This document shows positions 46,852-57,408 of a DNA stretch of 64,000 bases, one piece after another. Under the pieces are notes generated by a model, which was not told the origin of the DNA, made no database searches, and saw only the letters and a program-made list of their open reading frames with translations. Each line of letters begins with the position of its first letter. Position 1 is the stretch's first letter. The stretch is from Viridibacterium sediminicola. Its GTDB lineage: Bacteria; Pseudomonadota; Gammaproteobacteria; Burkholderiales; Rhodocyclaceae. The stretch spans positions 62,001 to 126,000 of the forward strand of contig NZ_JBDIVE010000008.1 in NCBI RefSeq assembly GCF_039631295.1, written 5' to 3'. The translations under genes were made by a program, and so were the position numbers.

Positions 46852-48453
46852 TTAGATCCGCGTCAGCTGCCACAGCTCGCAGGAGGCCAGGCGCTCACTC
46901 ACGCCCTCCAGCCGGAAGCGCAGATCGCCCTCGCGCTGCGCCACGCGCAAGACCATGCCGACCGTTACGTCATCGTGTGGCGCCAGCATCGCCGGGCCGC
47001 CGTCAAAACACACGCTGCGCGGCAGCAGGAGCACCGGAATCGAATGCGTGCTGCCATCGGCGAGCGTCTTTTCGATCAGGGTCGGCAAAGCGCTGCCGCT
47101 GAGGCGTTCGAGGCCGATATTGCAGCCCTCATCCTCATGGCGCAGCCGGCGCGTCACGCAGATGTGCACGTGGGAGCGTTCGAGCGGGCGCATCGCGACC
47201 ACCTCGCCAATGCTCACCGGCAGAGTGTGTGCGCTGGCTTGGCGCAAGCCGAAGCCGGAGCGGCTCTGATCGAGAATGCGCCATTCGCTGGCCACCGACA
47301 GACCCGCACCAGCGCCTTGCAGGCGGTCTGACTCGCGGCGGCGGAAGGCGGTGCTGCTGAGGAACTGGCGGATTGCATCGAAGCCGCTGACCAGCTCGGC
47401 CAGCGGCAGGTAATCCTCGCGTGTGTGGCGCCGGGTCTTGGCCTCCGACCATTGCTCGACGCAGCGCGACAGCATGTAGGCGTAGGACGCTTCGTTGGCG
47501 ACCATCGGCAAGCCCAGCTTGGTGGCGTGCAGACCCTGGCGCAGTCCGGCCAGGTGATGGCGTGCGCGTGCCAGCAGCTCGCGGCAATCGAGCACGCGCT
47601 CCTTATCGCCCAGAACCTGATCGGCGCGCAGCTGGCTCGGCCCGCGTGGGCCATTGCCGAAGACGAAGAGGCCGGCGCTGGTGTCCTCGAACAGGGAGAC
47701 TTCCTTGCGCAGCTTGGCCAGATGGCCGAAGCGCTCGATGTAGAAGCGGATCCGGCCCAGTTCGCTGTTTTCCAGGCTGGCCGGATCACAGAGGCTCATC
47801 AGGCATTCGCGGGCGATGGCCTGTTCAAGGGTGTCGCTGCTGCCGGGGATTGCCGGTTGGTTGAGCAAGGCGTATTGCTCGCCAATCTCCAGCAGCTTGC
47901 GCAAGAGCTTCCAGCGACGCGGTGAGCCGGCGGCGTGCGCACGATGCACGACGGCGGAACGGCGATTGATCAGCTGTGCGGCGCGCAGCATGGCCATGGC
48001 GAAGGTCTTGCCGTGCAGGCGACGCTGGATGCTGCTCGGCTTGATCGTCTGCACAATGTGCAGATGCGCTTCGGACAGGCTTTTGAGCAGGCGGTCGGCG
48101 GTGTTGGCGGCGGCCTTGCTGGCCGAATCCAGCGGCAGGCGGCAGGCGTCCAGCTGCGCTTCGAGGCGCTTGAGCAGCGGTTCGGCGTGCTGGGCGAGCT
48201 GTTCAAGCTGGCGGAAGCGGCGGCTCGGCGAGACGCTGCTGTGGGCGACCGCCTTGGCGCGCTCGGCCAGACTGTCGAGCACCACCAGCGGCTGTTCCGC
48301 AGGCAGTCCGGCGACCCAGCTCGACATCTCGCGGGTCGAGGGCGCGATGCTGAAACTGACGGCGGGCAGGACGCTTTGCAGAAAGCCAAAGCGCGCCAGG
48401 CGGGGCGGAAGTCGGATATCCAAGTGATGCTCGCGGCGGGTCTGGAAAGGCAA
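46852..48453 (-). CDS. Uncharacterised protein with PilZ-like C-terminal region
   Basis: A protein of up to 533 residues that I do not recognise firmly. It has no signal peptide or membrane helix. The first ~330 residues are mostly helical. The C-terminal ~150 residues (ASEWRILDQSRSGFGLRQ, then VSIGEVVAMRPLE, and GMVLRVAQREGDLRFRLEGV) resemble a beta-rich PilZ-like module, so c-di-GMP signalling is a weak guess; no clear RxxxR motif is visible. The start is uncertain: a TTG at 48453 lies inside a hairpin, and a TTG at 48423 gives MDIRLPPRLARFGF, which also looks natural. It stands alone, with about 113 bases to the HDOD gene. Confidence 0.7.
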   Translation of the reverse strand: MPFQTRREHHLDIRLPPRLARFGFLQSVLPAVSFSIAPSTREMSSWVAGLPAEQPLVVLDSLAERAKAVAHSSVSPSRRFRQLEQLAQHAEPLLKRLEAQLDACRLPLDSASKAAANTADRLLKSLSEAHLHIVQTIKPSSIQRRLHGKTFAMAMLRAAQLINRRSAVVHRAHAAGSPRRWKLLRKLLEIGEQYALLNQPAIPGSSDTLEQAIARECLMSLCDPASLENSELGRIRFYIERFGHLAKLRKEVSLFEDTSAGLFVFGNGPRGPSQLRADQVLGDKERVLDCRELLARARHHLAGLRQGLHATKLGLPMVANEASYAYMLSRCVEQWSEAKTRRHTREDYLPLAELVSGFDAIRQFLSSTAFRRRESDRLQGAGAGLSVASEWRILDQSRSGFGLRQASAHTLPVSIGEVVAMRPLERSHVHICVTRRLRHEDEGCNIGLERLSGSALPTLIEKTLADGSTHSIPVLLLPRSVCFDGGPAMLAPHDDVTVGMVLRVAQREGDLRFRLEGVSERLASCELWQLTRI

Positions 48454-48491
48454 TCGGGCAGTACTCAGTGAGGATGAGTCTGCCCGATTGC
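48450..48491. promoter_or_regulatory. Extended hairpin over the start of the PilZ-like gene
   Basis: GCAATCGGGCAG (48450-48461) and CTGCCCGATTGC (48480-48491) pair perfectly; inner ACTCA/TGAGT extends the stem to about 17 pairs around a 7-base loop. No T-run follows on either side. It overlaps the farther TTG start codon (48453), so it may block ribosome access or mark that the true start is downstream. Confidence 0.6.
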
Positions 48492-48604
48492 ATTATGCAC
48501 CGTGGTCGGCGCACAGACAGCGGAGGCCGCGCACCGGTCGCTGCTGGCGGTCCAGCGGGCGGTGCAGCGGGTGGAAGGTGTTTTGCCGCAGCTCGGTCGC
48601 GCCC

Positions 48605-48826
48605 TCAGGCCAGGCTGGGTGGCGTGAGCAGGCGCTCGATCAGGGTGATGCGGTCGCGTACCATCAGGCGGCGCTTCTTGAGGCGATGAAGAACCAGCTC
48701 GTCGTCGTAAGGGGCTGCCTGTTGTCCCAGATGCGAGATGGTGTCATCGATCTGGCGATGTTCGTCGCGCAGCGATGACAGGCGGGTTTCAAGACTTGTC
48801 GCTTGCGCGATGATGCCGTCCATCAT
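48605..48826 (-). CDS. DUF465 (YdcH-like) small protein
   Basis: A 73-residue helical protein. The C-terminal LHRLKKRRLMVRDRITLIERLL is the typical DUF465/YdcH motif, preceded by a helix (ETRLSSLRDEHRQIDDTISHL), so the protein is probably a short coiled coil. Function unknown. I chose the ATG at 48826, one codon before another ATG, because GGAGG lies just upstream; the in-frame extension to 48886 has no ribosome binding site. Confidence 0.8.
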   Translation of the reverse strand: MMDGIIAQATSLETRLSSLRDEHRQIDDTISHLGQQAAPYDDELVLHRLKKRRLMVRDRITLIERLLTPPSLA

Positions 48827-48996
48827 TTTTCCTCCAGCTTGTCTGAGCATGACCGTTAAAAGAGTAATGCAGCTGCTTTGCTGCATCGCCGAGAAACATT
48901 ATTTTTCAACTAACGGCTTGAAGTTCCGCAGGTTTAACCCGATTTTTAAAACAAGGTCATCTTTTCGGGTGACCGATTCCGATAAAGGGGGCTGCC

Positions 48997-49230
48997 ATGC
49001 AGGTCGTACTGAACAACCCGATTCTCTATGTGGTTGACTATCCCGATGTCGATGGTCTTGAAGCCATCGACAAGCGGCGCGCACGTGGCATGTATCTCTT
49101 TGGCGACGCAGCCCAGCGCTTTCGCGATGAGCTGGCCGATGCCCTCAAGCGTGGTGAAGGGGCTGATGAACTGGATCTGTGTATCGACCAGTTCGATGGC
49201 TTGTTCACCCAGCCTGCAATCTATCAGTGA
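48997..49230 (+). CDS. DUF3567-like small protein
   Basis: A 77-residue acidic protein with the pattern of DUF3567, a family largely confined to betaproteobacteria: VVDYPD near 12-17, EAIDKRRARGMYLFGDAAQRFRDEL near 22-46, and IDQFDGLFTQPAIY at the end. Function unknown. ATG at 48997 follows AAGGGGG. Monocistronic; flanked by the opposite-strand DUF465 and pectate lyase genes. Confidence 0.7.
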   Translation: MQVVLNNPILYVVDYPDVDGLEAIDKRRARGMYLFGDAAQRFRDELADALKRGEGADELDLCIDQFDGLFTQPAIYQ

Positions 49231-49330
49231 GCGGCGGCTCGCTATCTGTTCAGCGTAGACAGCTGGCCGTGAATTAGTTCATCAGGACAAACCTCAAGTC
49301 TTTGTTGCATGCGGATTTGTTCGCCCAAGA

Positions 49331-49366
49331 AAACGGCCCTGCAGGCTGACGCCTGCAGGGCCGTTT
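49331..49366 (-). terminator. Bidirectional terminator between DUF3567 gene and pectate lyase
   Basis: AAACGGCCCTGCAGGC and GCCTGCAGGGCCGTTT pair perfectly over 16 bases around TGAC. On the minus strand it is followed by TCTT and lies 26 bases after the pectate lyase stop; on the plus strand the T-run is weak. Confidence 0.85.
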
Positions 49367-49391
49367 CATTGCCTGAGCAAACGGTGCTGGC

Positions 49392-50540
49392 TTATTTCGG
49401 ACCGGCGTTGGCCTGCACGATGCTCGGGATATTGGTGGTATCCGCCGTGTAGGTATAAGCGCCGACGGGCGAGCCGGTGAACGCTGCGCCGGTGATCTTG
49501 GTGCCGGTAACACCGTTGTAGGTGTTGGTGCCGCTCTTCTCGAAGAAGCTGTAGCTGTCACCCGAGGAGTCGAGGCCGAGCTGATTGCTGTTGTTGGTCA
49601 GGTAGTAGTAGTTGTACTCGGAGTAGATGACACTGCCGCTACCGATCTGGAAGGCGTTGTACTGTTGCTTCGAGTAAGCCGTGCCATTGGTGGCGGTGAT
49701 CGTGCCGCTCGGTTGGCCGGTATTGTCGAAGTAGTTGTTGTAGGCATGCACCCAGCCACGGATCAGCGGACGGCCGCGCATGTTGGGGCCGAACCAGTTG
49801 TGATGCATGGTCACGCGAAGCTTGTTGCCGCCATAGGTGTAGGAGTCCGACTTGTTGGCGCCGATGACCATGGCCAGGCGTTCGCCGGCCAGATCGCTAT
49901 CGGTGCCGACCCAGTTCCACACCGGATCCGGATTCATGTCGCGCCAGGCGGCCGTGAAGTAGAAGTGGTTGTAGGAGAGGGTGACATTGTCCGAGGACAG
50001 CGACACGCTCATCAGATCATCGCTGATGTCATAGAAGGTGCAGTGATCAATCCAGGCATTGCTGACGCGGCGCAGCGAGACACCCAGGTAGTTGATGCCG
50101 ACATTGTTCGAGGTGCCATAGACCTGTTTGGGCAGGGCTTGCAGGTCGGCGATGCGGCCGCGGAAGGTGATGTTCTTGACGACGATGTTTTCGATATTGG
50201 TGCCGGTCGCCAGGGTTTCGCCGGAGAACTTCAGCTGGATGTTTTCCAGAATCGCTTGGCCGCCGCTGGCGCCTTCGATGGTGGTGTTGTTCCAGCTGGT
50301 GGAGGCGAAGGTCAGCGTGGTGAGCGTGGCGCCGCCGTAGATCGTGCCACTGACGATGATGTGATGATTGCCGTTGTTGAAGGCGTTCTTGAGTTCGGTC
50401 AGTGTGGTGACGGTCACTGCCGTTGCGGTTGAACCGGTGCCGCTGGAAAAGCCGCCGGTTGCAGCTTCACTCACGGCACTGAGGCCGATCAGTGAAACCA
50501 CCAGCGCCATACGCGCCATGTTTTTGATGCGGTGAATCAT
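49392..50540 (-). CDS. Secreted pectate lyase, polysaccharide lyase family 1
   Basis: A 382-residue enzyme that cleaves polygalacturonate by beta-elimination. Residues 1-25 are a signal peptide (NMARMALVVSLIGLSAVSEA). The beta-helix has the PL1 features: GQAILENIQLKF, IENIVVKNITFRG, VSNAWIDHCTFYDISDDLMSVSLSSDNVTLSYNHF with Ca-binding Asp residues, and VTMHHNWFGPNMRGRPLIRGWVHAYNNYF, which holds the catalytic Arg. I chose the ATG at 50540, with AGGAG upstream, as it opens the signal peptide. Single gene under two palindromic operators; no pectin-uptake genes nearby. Confidence 0.93.
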   Translation of the reverse strand: MIHRIKNMARMALVVSLIGLSAVSEAATGGFSSGTGSTATAVTVTTLTELKNAFNNGNHHIIVSGTIYGGATLTTLTFASTSWNNTTIEGASGGQAILENIQLKFSGETLATGTNIENIVVKNITFRGRIADLQALPKQVYGTSNNVGINYLGVSLRRVSNAWIDHCTFYDISDDLMSVSLSSDNVTLSYNHFYFTAAWRDMNPDPVWNWVGTDSDLAGERLAMVIGANKSDSYTYGGNKLRVTMHHNWFGPNMRGRPLIRGWVHAYNNYFDNTGQPSGTITATNGTAYSKQQYNAFQIGSGSVIYSEYNYYYLTNNSNQLGLDSSGDSYSFFEKSGTNTYNGVTGTKITGAAFTGSPVGAYTYTADTTNIPSIVQANAGPK

Positions 50541-50564
50541 GATTTGTGTCTCCTGATGTTTTTG

Positions 50565-50578
50565 TGATACCGATAACA
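50565..50578. promoter_or_regulatory. LacI-family-type operator, proximal to pectate lyase
   Basis: TGATACCGATAACA is an imperfect copy of the palindrome at 50607-50620. It lies 25 bases upstream of the pectate lyase start codon. The two centres are 42 bases apart, close to four helical turns. Confidence 0.65.
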
Positions 50579-50606
50579 TTACGCAATCTCCGTTAAAAGA
50601 AATTGC

Positions 50607-50620
50607 TGTTACCGGTAACA
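50607..50620. promoter_or_regulatory. LacI-family-type operator, perfect palindrome
   Basis: TGTTACCGGTAACA is a perfect 14-base palindrome with the central CCGG of GntR/LacI-type operators. With the imperfect copy at 50565 it brackets the likely pectate lyase promoter. No LacI-family gene is encoded in the window. Confidence 0.75.
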
Positions 50621-50802
50621 CAATAGTCTCAACTTAGTCGTTGCAAGGGTTACTAGGGATAACCTGTACGCTGCGTGACGGATTGGAGCTTGCTGCTCAA
50701 TTGCCGTACGTCCCGTCCGCTGTCTGGCTCGCGTGCACAGGCGGATGAATGCCCATCCGGCGCCCAGCTCCACTAGAATCGGCCTGATTGACAGAGGTGG
50801 GC

Positions 50803-51351
50803 ATGAGCAAGGCATTTACCAAAGAGAGTGATCAAGACGACGAGGAAGAGGCGGGCGCCACGCCGGCCTTGCCGCCGGGGACGCGTAACTACATGACGCG
50901 GCGCGGTTTCCAGATGCTCAAGAGCGAGCTGGATCAGCTGCTGCGCAAGGAGCGGCCGGAGGTGGTGCAGGTGGTGTCCTGGGCGGCCGGCAACGGTGAC
51001 CGCTCGGAGAACGGTGACTACATCTACGGCAAGCGTCGCCTGCGCGAGATCGATCGGCGCATCCGGTTCCTGATCAAGCGCCTGGAGTCGGCCGAGGTGG
51101 TTGATCCGGCTGATCAGCAGAACGTCGACCAGGTCTTTTTCGGCGCCACGGTGCGCGTCTGCGATGAGGATGGCGAGGAAGCGGAATACCAGATTGTCGG
51201 CGTCGACGAAGCGAATGCCACCGAGGGGCGCATCAGCTGGATCTCGCCGATGGCGCGCACCCTGCTCAAGGCGCATGTCGGCGATACCGTCAAGCTGATG
51301 ACGCCGTCGGGCCCGCGCGAGATCGATATCCTCAGCGTGCGCTACGTCTGA
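50803..51351 (+). CDS. greB: Transcript cleavage factor GreB
   Basis: A 182-residue Gre factor. After a ~35-residue acidic N-terminal extension (KESDQDDEEEAGATPALPPG) comes the Gre coiled coil with NYMTRRGFQMLKSELDQLL and the tip GDRSENGDYIYGKRRLREIDRRIRFL, which is the GreB form, and a C-terminal FKBP-like domain ending GPREIDILSVRYV. The ATG at 50803 follows GAGGTGG; an in-frame start five codons earlier is weaker. Its 3' end overlaps the convergent histidine kinase gene by 10 bases. Confidence 0.94.
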   Translation: MSKAFTKESDQDDEEEAGATPALPPGTRNYMTRRGFQMLKSELDQLLRKERPEVVQVVSWAAGNGDRSENGDYIYGKRRLREIDRRIRFLIKRLESAEVVDPADQQNVDQVFFGATVRVCDEDGEEAEYQIVGVDEANATEGRISWISPMARTLLKAHVGDTVKLMTPSGPREIDILSVRYV

Positions 51352-53141
51352 GTCGATGCCGCGCCGCGCCGGCGTCGCACCACGGCCAGCTGCTGCGGCA
51401 GGGTGAAGATGAAGCGAGCGCCTTCGCCGGGGCTGGATTCGGCATGGATCTGCCCGCCATGCCGTTCGATGATGCGGCGCACCGAGGCCAGACCGATGCC
51501 CATGCCGCCAAAGCCCTGATCCGCATGCAGTTGCTGGAAGGGCTGGAACAGGCGCTTGGTGTGCGCGAGGTCAAAGCCCAGGCCGTTGTCACTCACCGTG
51601 TATTGCATGCCCTCGGCCAGCGCTTCGGCGTGGATGCTGATCCGCGTGATCGGCTGGCCGCGCGTGAATTTCCAGGCATTGTGCAGCAGGTTGTAGAGCG
51701 CATTGCGCAGCAGAGCTTCATCGCCCTCGGCATGCAGGCCGGGCTGTACGCTGAGCTCGGCCTGACGCTCGGGCTCGGTGATCTGCAGCTCGGCAAAGAT
51801 CTCTTGCGCCATCTGGCTCAGCTGCAGCGGTTTGATATTGAGCGGGCGGCGCGACACATTGGCGAGGTTGAGCAGTTCATCGATCAGCTCGCCCATGCGC
51901 ACGCTGGCGCGGGTGATGCGCGAGAGGTGGTCGTGGGCCGTCTCGTCAAGCTGCTCGGCGCAGTCTTCGCGCAAGGCGTGGGCAAAGCCGTTGATGGCGC
52001 GCAGCGGCGTGCGCAGATCGTGTGACACCGAGTAGCTGAAGCCGACCAGGTCGCGATTCGATTGCTCTAGCTCGGCGGTGCGCTGGCGCACGCGTTCTTC
52101 CAGCGAGGCGTTGATGTCGGCCAGCTCGGCGCGGTCGCGCTCGCGCTGGCGCGCATCGCGAAAAATCACCCAGGTACTCAGGGCCAGCAAGCCCAGCAGC
52201 AGGGCGCCGCCGACCACCAGACGGGTGCGCATCTCGAAGTAGTTGCGCAGTGCGACGTTGCGTGGCCGTGCGATGCCGACCAGCAAGGGGTAGTTCTGCA
52301 AGCGTCGCCAGGCGACCACACTCTGCTGTCCATCGTTGTTCTGTTCGCCGCTGAAGGCCTGCATTGTGCTGGGACCGGTGTCGAGCATGGCGGGCGGCGC
52401 TGGCAGGCGGCGGCTGTTGCCGTCCTGCGGTGGAAAGCGCAGCAGGCTGCGGCCGTCGCTGGCCAGCAGGCTGATGCTGTCACCTGGCGCGAACTGGATG
52501 TCATGGTAGAACTCGTCGAAGTAACGGCTGCTGATCCAGCCGCTGACCGCGCCGATGTGTTGCCCGCCCAGGCCACGGATCGGCCGCGTCACCGGGATGA
52601 ACCATTCCTCGCCTTGACGCTTGAGCCATTTGACCGGCGTTGCAATCGTCAGCGTGTCCTCGATCTTTCCGGCAGCGCTTGTAGGCGGGCTCAGCGCCAT
52701 GCGCAGCCAGTTCTGCTGCACCAGCAGCAGCGGTTCGCCGCTGACATCGCTGATCGCCAGTGCGCCAGCCTCGGGCGCAGCCTGCAGCCAGTTACGCGCA
52801 TAGATGCTCAGCGTGGCGAGCGCTTCAGGGCGGATGTGGGTGTCGTTGGCGAGCAGGCGGGCGAGAAACTGCAGGCTGGTATCGACGTGGCCGATGGTGC
52901 GTGTGACGTGCTCTTCGAGTGCCCGCGCCAGGCTGGTCAGCTCGGTTTGCTGGCGTTCCAGCTCGCGCTGGCGGTCGCGCGCTTCCAGCGCCCAGATGCT
53001 GCCGATGATGAGCACGGCAATCAGCGCATAGGCACCAAAGAAGCTGCGTGCCAGGCTGTTGTAGCGGCGCGCCGCCGGCATGACAGGCGTCTGCGGCGTC
53101 GATGCAGTCGATTGCGATGGGGGCTCTTGAATCGTGCTCAT
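51342..53141 (-). CDS. Membrane-bound sensor histidine kinase
   Basis: A 599-residue two-pass kinase. Membrane helices lie at about 33-52 and 310-335, enclosing a ~260-residue periplasmic sensor that resembles a double-Cache fold (TSLQFLARLLANDTHIRPEA, GGQHIGAVSGWIS). A cytoplasmic coiled coil leads to the phosphoacceptor His near 373 in SYSVSHDLRTPLRAINGF and an ATPase domain (LLHNAWKFT, DNGLGFD, GGMGIGLASV). No response regulator is adjacent. The first codons and start (ATG at 53141) lie inside the heat-shock promoter of the divergent htpG gene. Confidence 0.92.
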   Translation of the reverse strand: MSTIQEPPSQSTASTPQTPVMPAARRYNSLARSFFGAYALIAVLIIGSIWALEARDRQRELERQQTELTSLARALEEHVTRTIGHVDTSLQFLARLLANDTHIRPEALATLSIYARNWLQAAPEAGALAISDVSGEPLLLVQQNWLRMALSPPTSAAGKIEDTLTIATPVKWLKRQGEEWFIPVTRPIRGLGGQHIGAVSGWISSRYFDEFYHDIQFAPGDSISLLASDGRSLLRFPPQDGNSRRLPAPPAMLDTGPSTMQAFSGEQNNDGQQSVVAWRRLQNYPLLVGIARPRNVALRNYFEMRTRLVVGGALLLGLLALSTWVIFRDARQRERDRAELADINASLEERVRQRTAELEQSNRDLVGFSYSVSHDLRTPLRAINGFAHALREDCAEQLDETAHDHLSRITRASVRMGELIDELLNLANVSRRPLNIKPLQLSQMAQEIFAELQITEPERQAELSVQPGLHAEGDEALLRNALYNLLHNAWKFTRGQPITRISIHAEALAEGMQYTVSDNGLGFDLAHTKRLFQPFQQLHADQGFGGMGIGLASVRRIIERHGGQIHAESSPGEGARFIFTLPQQLAVVRRRRGAASTQT

Positions 53142-53153
53142 TGCGCCCCATAT
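53126..53153 (+). promoter_or_regulatory. Sigma-32 heat-shock promoter for htpG
   Basis: CTTGAA at 53126-53131 and CCCCATAT at 53146-53153, separated by 14 bases, match the RpoH consensus. Transcription would start near 53160, about 43 bases before the htpG ATG. The element covers codons 1-6 of the opposite-strand kinase gene. Confidence 0.85.
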
Positions 53154-53202
53154 TACGTCGGTCTCCCAAACCTTAGTTTCACGAACAGAAGGAGTTATTC
53201 CC

Positions 53203-55116
<1,914 letters not shown>

Positions 55117-55120
55117 TCCC

Positions 55121-55148
55121 AGAGGCCGCAGTCGCGGCCTCTTTTTTT
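55121..55148 (+). terminator. Intrinsic terminator after htpG
   Basis: AGAGGCCGC pairs with GCGGCCTCT around AGTC, followed by seven T. From here to 55435 (287 bases) I see no gene, only GC-rich sequence with a more A/T-rich promoter-like end. Confidence 0.92.
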
Positions 55149-55435
55149 GCCCGGATACACGAGCTCAGCGGAGTCATCGATGAGCTCTGCCTCGATACGC
55201 CGCTGCGCGGCACGCGTCACGAACGGGTGGAGAGGGGCTAAGCTTGGCGAGGGGTATTCCGCGAACAAGCTTCGGCGCGGTGTTATGTGCCGAATGTGCT
55301 GGTCGAGGGCGAGGCGGGCGAGCAGCATCACGGGCACAGGGTGGCTGTTTGCCTTGGCTCATGCTGTGGTCTGATTCTCAACCTGTTCTATGCAAAAATC
55401 CTTATGCTTTTCGCACATTACATAAGGAGACATTT

Positions 55436-56374
55436 GTGAGGCCTTTCTTCCGTCTGTTTGCGCTGGCCCTTTTTCTCTTGCCCAGCATATCGTCTGCTAC
55501 GCGTCTGACTGTGTTGCCTGAAGTGGGCGTGTTGCCGCAGGTGCGTCTGGGCGGGGTTCAGGTCGAGGATTGCGATTGGAGCGCGCAGCTGGTGAAAACG
55601 CTCAGTGTGGCCGTGGCCAAGGGTAATTACACGCAGATCAGCGGGCATCAGGCCTTGCAGCTGAGCCTTGCGCTGCGCCGCCGGGATGTCGCGCAGCGCG
55701 GGCTGGCGTTCGAGGCGGATGTCGGTTTGCGTGTTGGTCTGCTGGCGGGTGGTCACATGATAGCCAGCACCGATGCCGTTGATGAGCGCGAGGGCGTCAA
55801 GGCGCCGAGTCAGGCATGTGATGCCTTGCGTGCGGTGGTGCCGGCTCTGGTGGAATCGATCGGGGACTGGCTGAGCGAGGTTCAGGTGCCGCAATGTGCG
55901 CAGGACTGCGAAGACGTTCTGCCGGATCAGCCCTTGTTTGTGGCAGCCTCGATTACCGAGATTGCCGCCGGCGTGCGTAACGATGCTGCGCGCGACGAAT
56001 GCCGCTGGCTGGACTACATGCCGGCCCAGATAGCGGGCGCCTTCAACCAGCTGGACAAGAACGTCTATATGCAAGCGCCGCCGCTGATCGTTAAGAAAAA
56101 TCACCAGCCTGCGCCGGGTGTGCGGACCCTGATCTTGAAGCTCGGCGATGCACGCAGCACAGCGAATGGATCATCCGCCAATTTGCCGGACCTGCGTGGC
56201 GAACTCTACGCCGGGCGGATGCTGCTGGGCAGCTTCCAGACCAAGCCGCGCTCCAGCACTTTTGGCTCGGCTTTCGGCGCCAGCCTGTGCAATCAGCTGG
56301 TAAGTCTGAGCGACAAGGCTGCTGAAGCCATTGCCGAGTGGCTGAAGCTGCCCAGGCTCGACGCTCAGCTTTGA
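55436..56374 (+). CDS. Secreted protein of unknown function
   Basis: A 312-residue protein that I do not recognise. Residues 1-20 (RPFFRLFALALFLLPSISSA) are a signal peptide, so it is periplasmic or outer-membrane-associated. The mature part has several Cys (VEDCDWS, CAQDCEDVL, DECRW, SLCNQL), enough for disulfides, and an alternating hydrophobic pattern suggesting a beta-rich fold. GTG start at 55436 with AAGGAG; a longer upstream frame lacks a signal peptide. It stands alone between the htpG terminator and an opposite-strand gene. Confidence 0.75.
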   Translation: MRPFFRLFALALFLLPSISSATRLTVLPEVGVLPQVRLGGVQVEDCDWSAQLVKTLSVAVAKGNYTQISGHQALQLSLALRRRDVAQRGLAFEADVGLRVGLLAGGHMIASTDAVDEREGVKAPSQACDALRAVVPALVESIGDWLSEVQVPQCAQDCEDVLPDQPLFVAASITEIAAGVRNDAARDECRWLDYMPAQIAGAFNQLDKNVYMQAPPLIVKKNHQPAPGVRTLILKLGDARSTANGSSANLPDLRGELYAGRMLLGSFQTKPRSSTFGSAFGASLCNQLVSLSDKAAEAIAEWLKLPRLDAQL

Positions 56375-56379
56375 GTTTC

Positions 56380-57003
56380 TTATTTGGCGGGCGCGGATTG
56401 CGCCACCGCTGCGCTCTGCAGCTGCTCGCCGATGATCGATGCCTCGCCCAGGGGCATCGCCCACATGCCTACTTTGTCGGCCTTGGCGCGGGCCTGCAGT
56501 GCATGCAGGTCCTTGCGCGCCGGCGAGGCGGTGGCGAGGCCGGCGGAGACCAGGGATTCGCCGACGTGTTCGGTGCCCACCTGCACGTCGCCTTCGAGCA
56601 CGCCATCGGGCGCGATGCGCACGTTGGTGACCAGCACATTGCGACCGAACACCAGGGTGCGTAGCGCCAGGTCGGCGTCGTAGGCTGCCTTCTGGTCCTC
56701 CGGCAGGCTCAGGTCGCGTACGCGCAGATTGGCCAGCTCGTTGGCGGCGAGGGATTTATCCACGGTGATCGACATGGTGATGCCGTTCGAGGTGGTCATC
56801 ACGAAGCCACGGAAGCTGGCCGGTACCTTGCGCGGATCAATCACCTGCTGGGTTGGCGCATCGATCGGATTGCCCAGCGCCGAATATTGGGCGGCCGAGC
56901 TGATCTTGATCTCCTCGGCCGGCTTGTTCAGCCCGAAGTAGTAATAGGCGCCGGCTGCGCCGAGTGCTGCGACAAGCGTGACTGCGAGGAGGATTTTTTT
57001 CAT
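56380..57003 (-). CDS. Membrane-anchored SNase-like (thermonuclease-fold) protein, probably inactive
   Basis: A 207-residue protein with an N-terminal membrane anchor or signal (ILLAVTLVAALGAAGAYYYF, ~4-23). The region from ~75 to ~190 follows the staphylococcal-nuclease pattern: LANLRVRDLSLPED in the place of the RLxGIDxPE motif, ALRTLVFGRNVLVTNV, DGVLEGDVQVG, HVGESLVSAGLATASPARKDLHALQARAKADKVGMWA. The nuclease Asp and Arg residues seem replaced, so it is probably a binding protein with the fold, not a nuclease. Convergent with the preceding gene, 5 bases between stops. Confidence 0.65.
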   Translation of the reverse strand: MKKILLAVTLVAALGAAGAYYYFGLNKPAEEIKISSAAQYSALGNPIDAPTQQVIDPRKVPASFRGFVMTTSNGITMSITVDKSLAANELANLRVRDLSLPEDQKAAYDADLALRTLVFGRNVLVTNVRIAPDGVLEGDVQVGTEHVGESLVSAGLATASPARKDLHALQARAKADKVGMWAMPLGEASIIGEQLQSAAVAQSAPAK

Positions 57004-57408
57004 GGCGATTTTATTGTTTTTGAAACGTGTGGTCGGTAGCTGGATGGCGAGGGGGCATCTTGCTGCAGGGTTTTTAAGGCTCTGTCATGCGCAGTATATC
57101 GTCCAAGCTATTTTTGGCGCGGCTTGTTATGCATGGGGCTCTTCGCGTAAGCACGTGGCGTCGAGGACATTATTGTCGCAGTGCTCGGGGTTTTCGCGCG
57201 ACGGCGAGGCGGCAAGGTGATAAACGGCGTGCTTTGCGCCCCTGCTGGTCATTCGCCGGGGGCTCGACGTCGCAGCCGGATGGATGCCAAGCCGGCTGAG
57301 GGGCTAAACGCCTGCAACACAGGCAGGTGGATGTCCTACACTGGGAGTGGATGTTGCTCTGACAGGCAGAATTCCAAGCCTGTTGCCTGAGTTGCGAGAG
57401 ACACGCTG
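57004..57408. other. 405-base intergenic region without a recognised gene
   Basis: The region carries the divergent 5' sides of the SNase-like gene and the Ala/Ser-rich gene. Small inverted repeats are visible at 57362-57383 (ACAGGC/GCCTGT) and 57311-57323 (CCTG/CAGG), shortly before the ATG at 57409. No coding frame with a credible start, no tRNA and no T-run terminator was seen. Confidence 0.5.
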
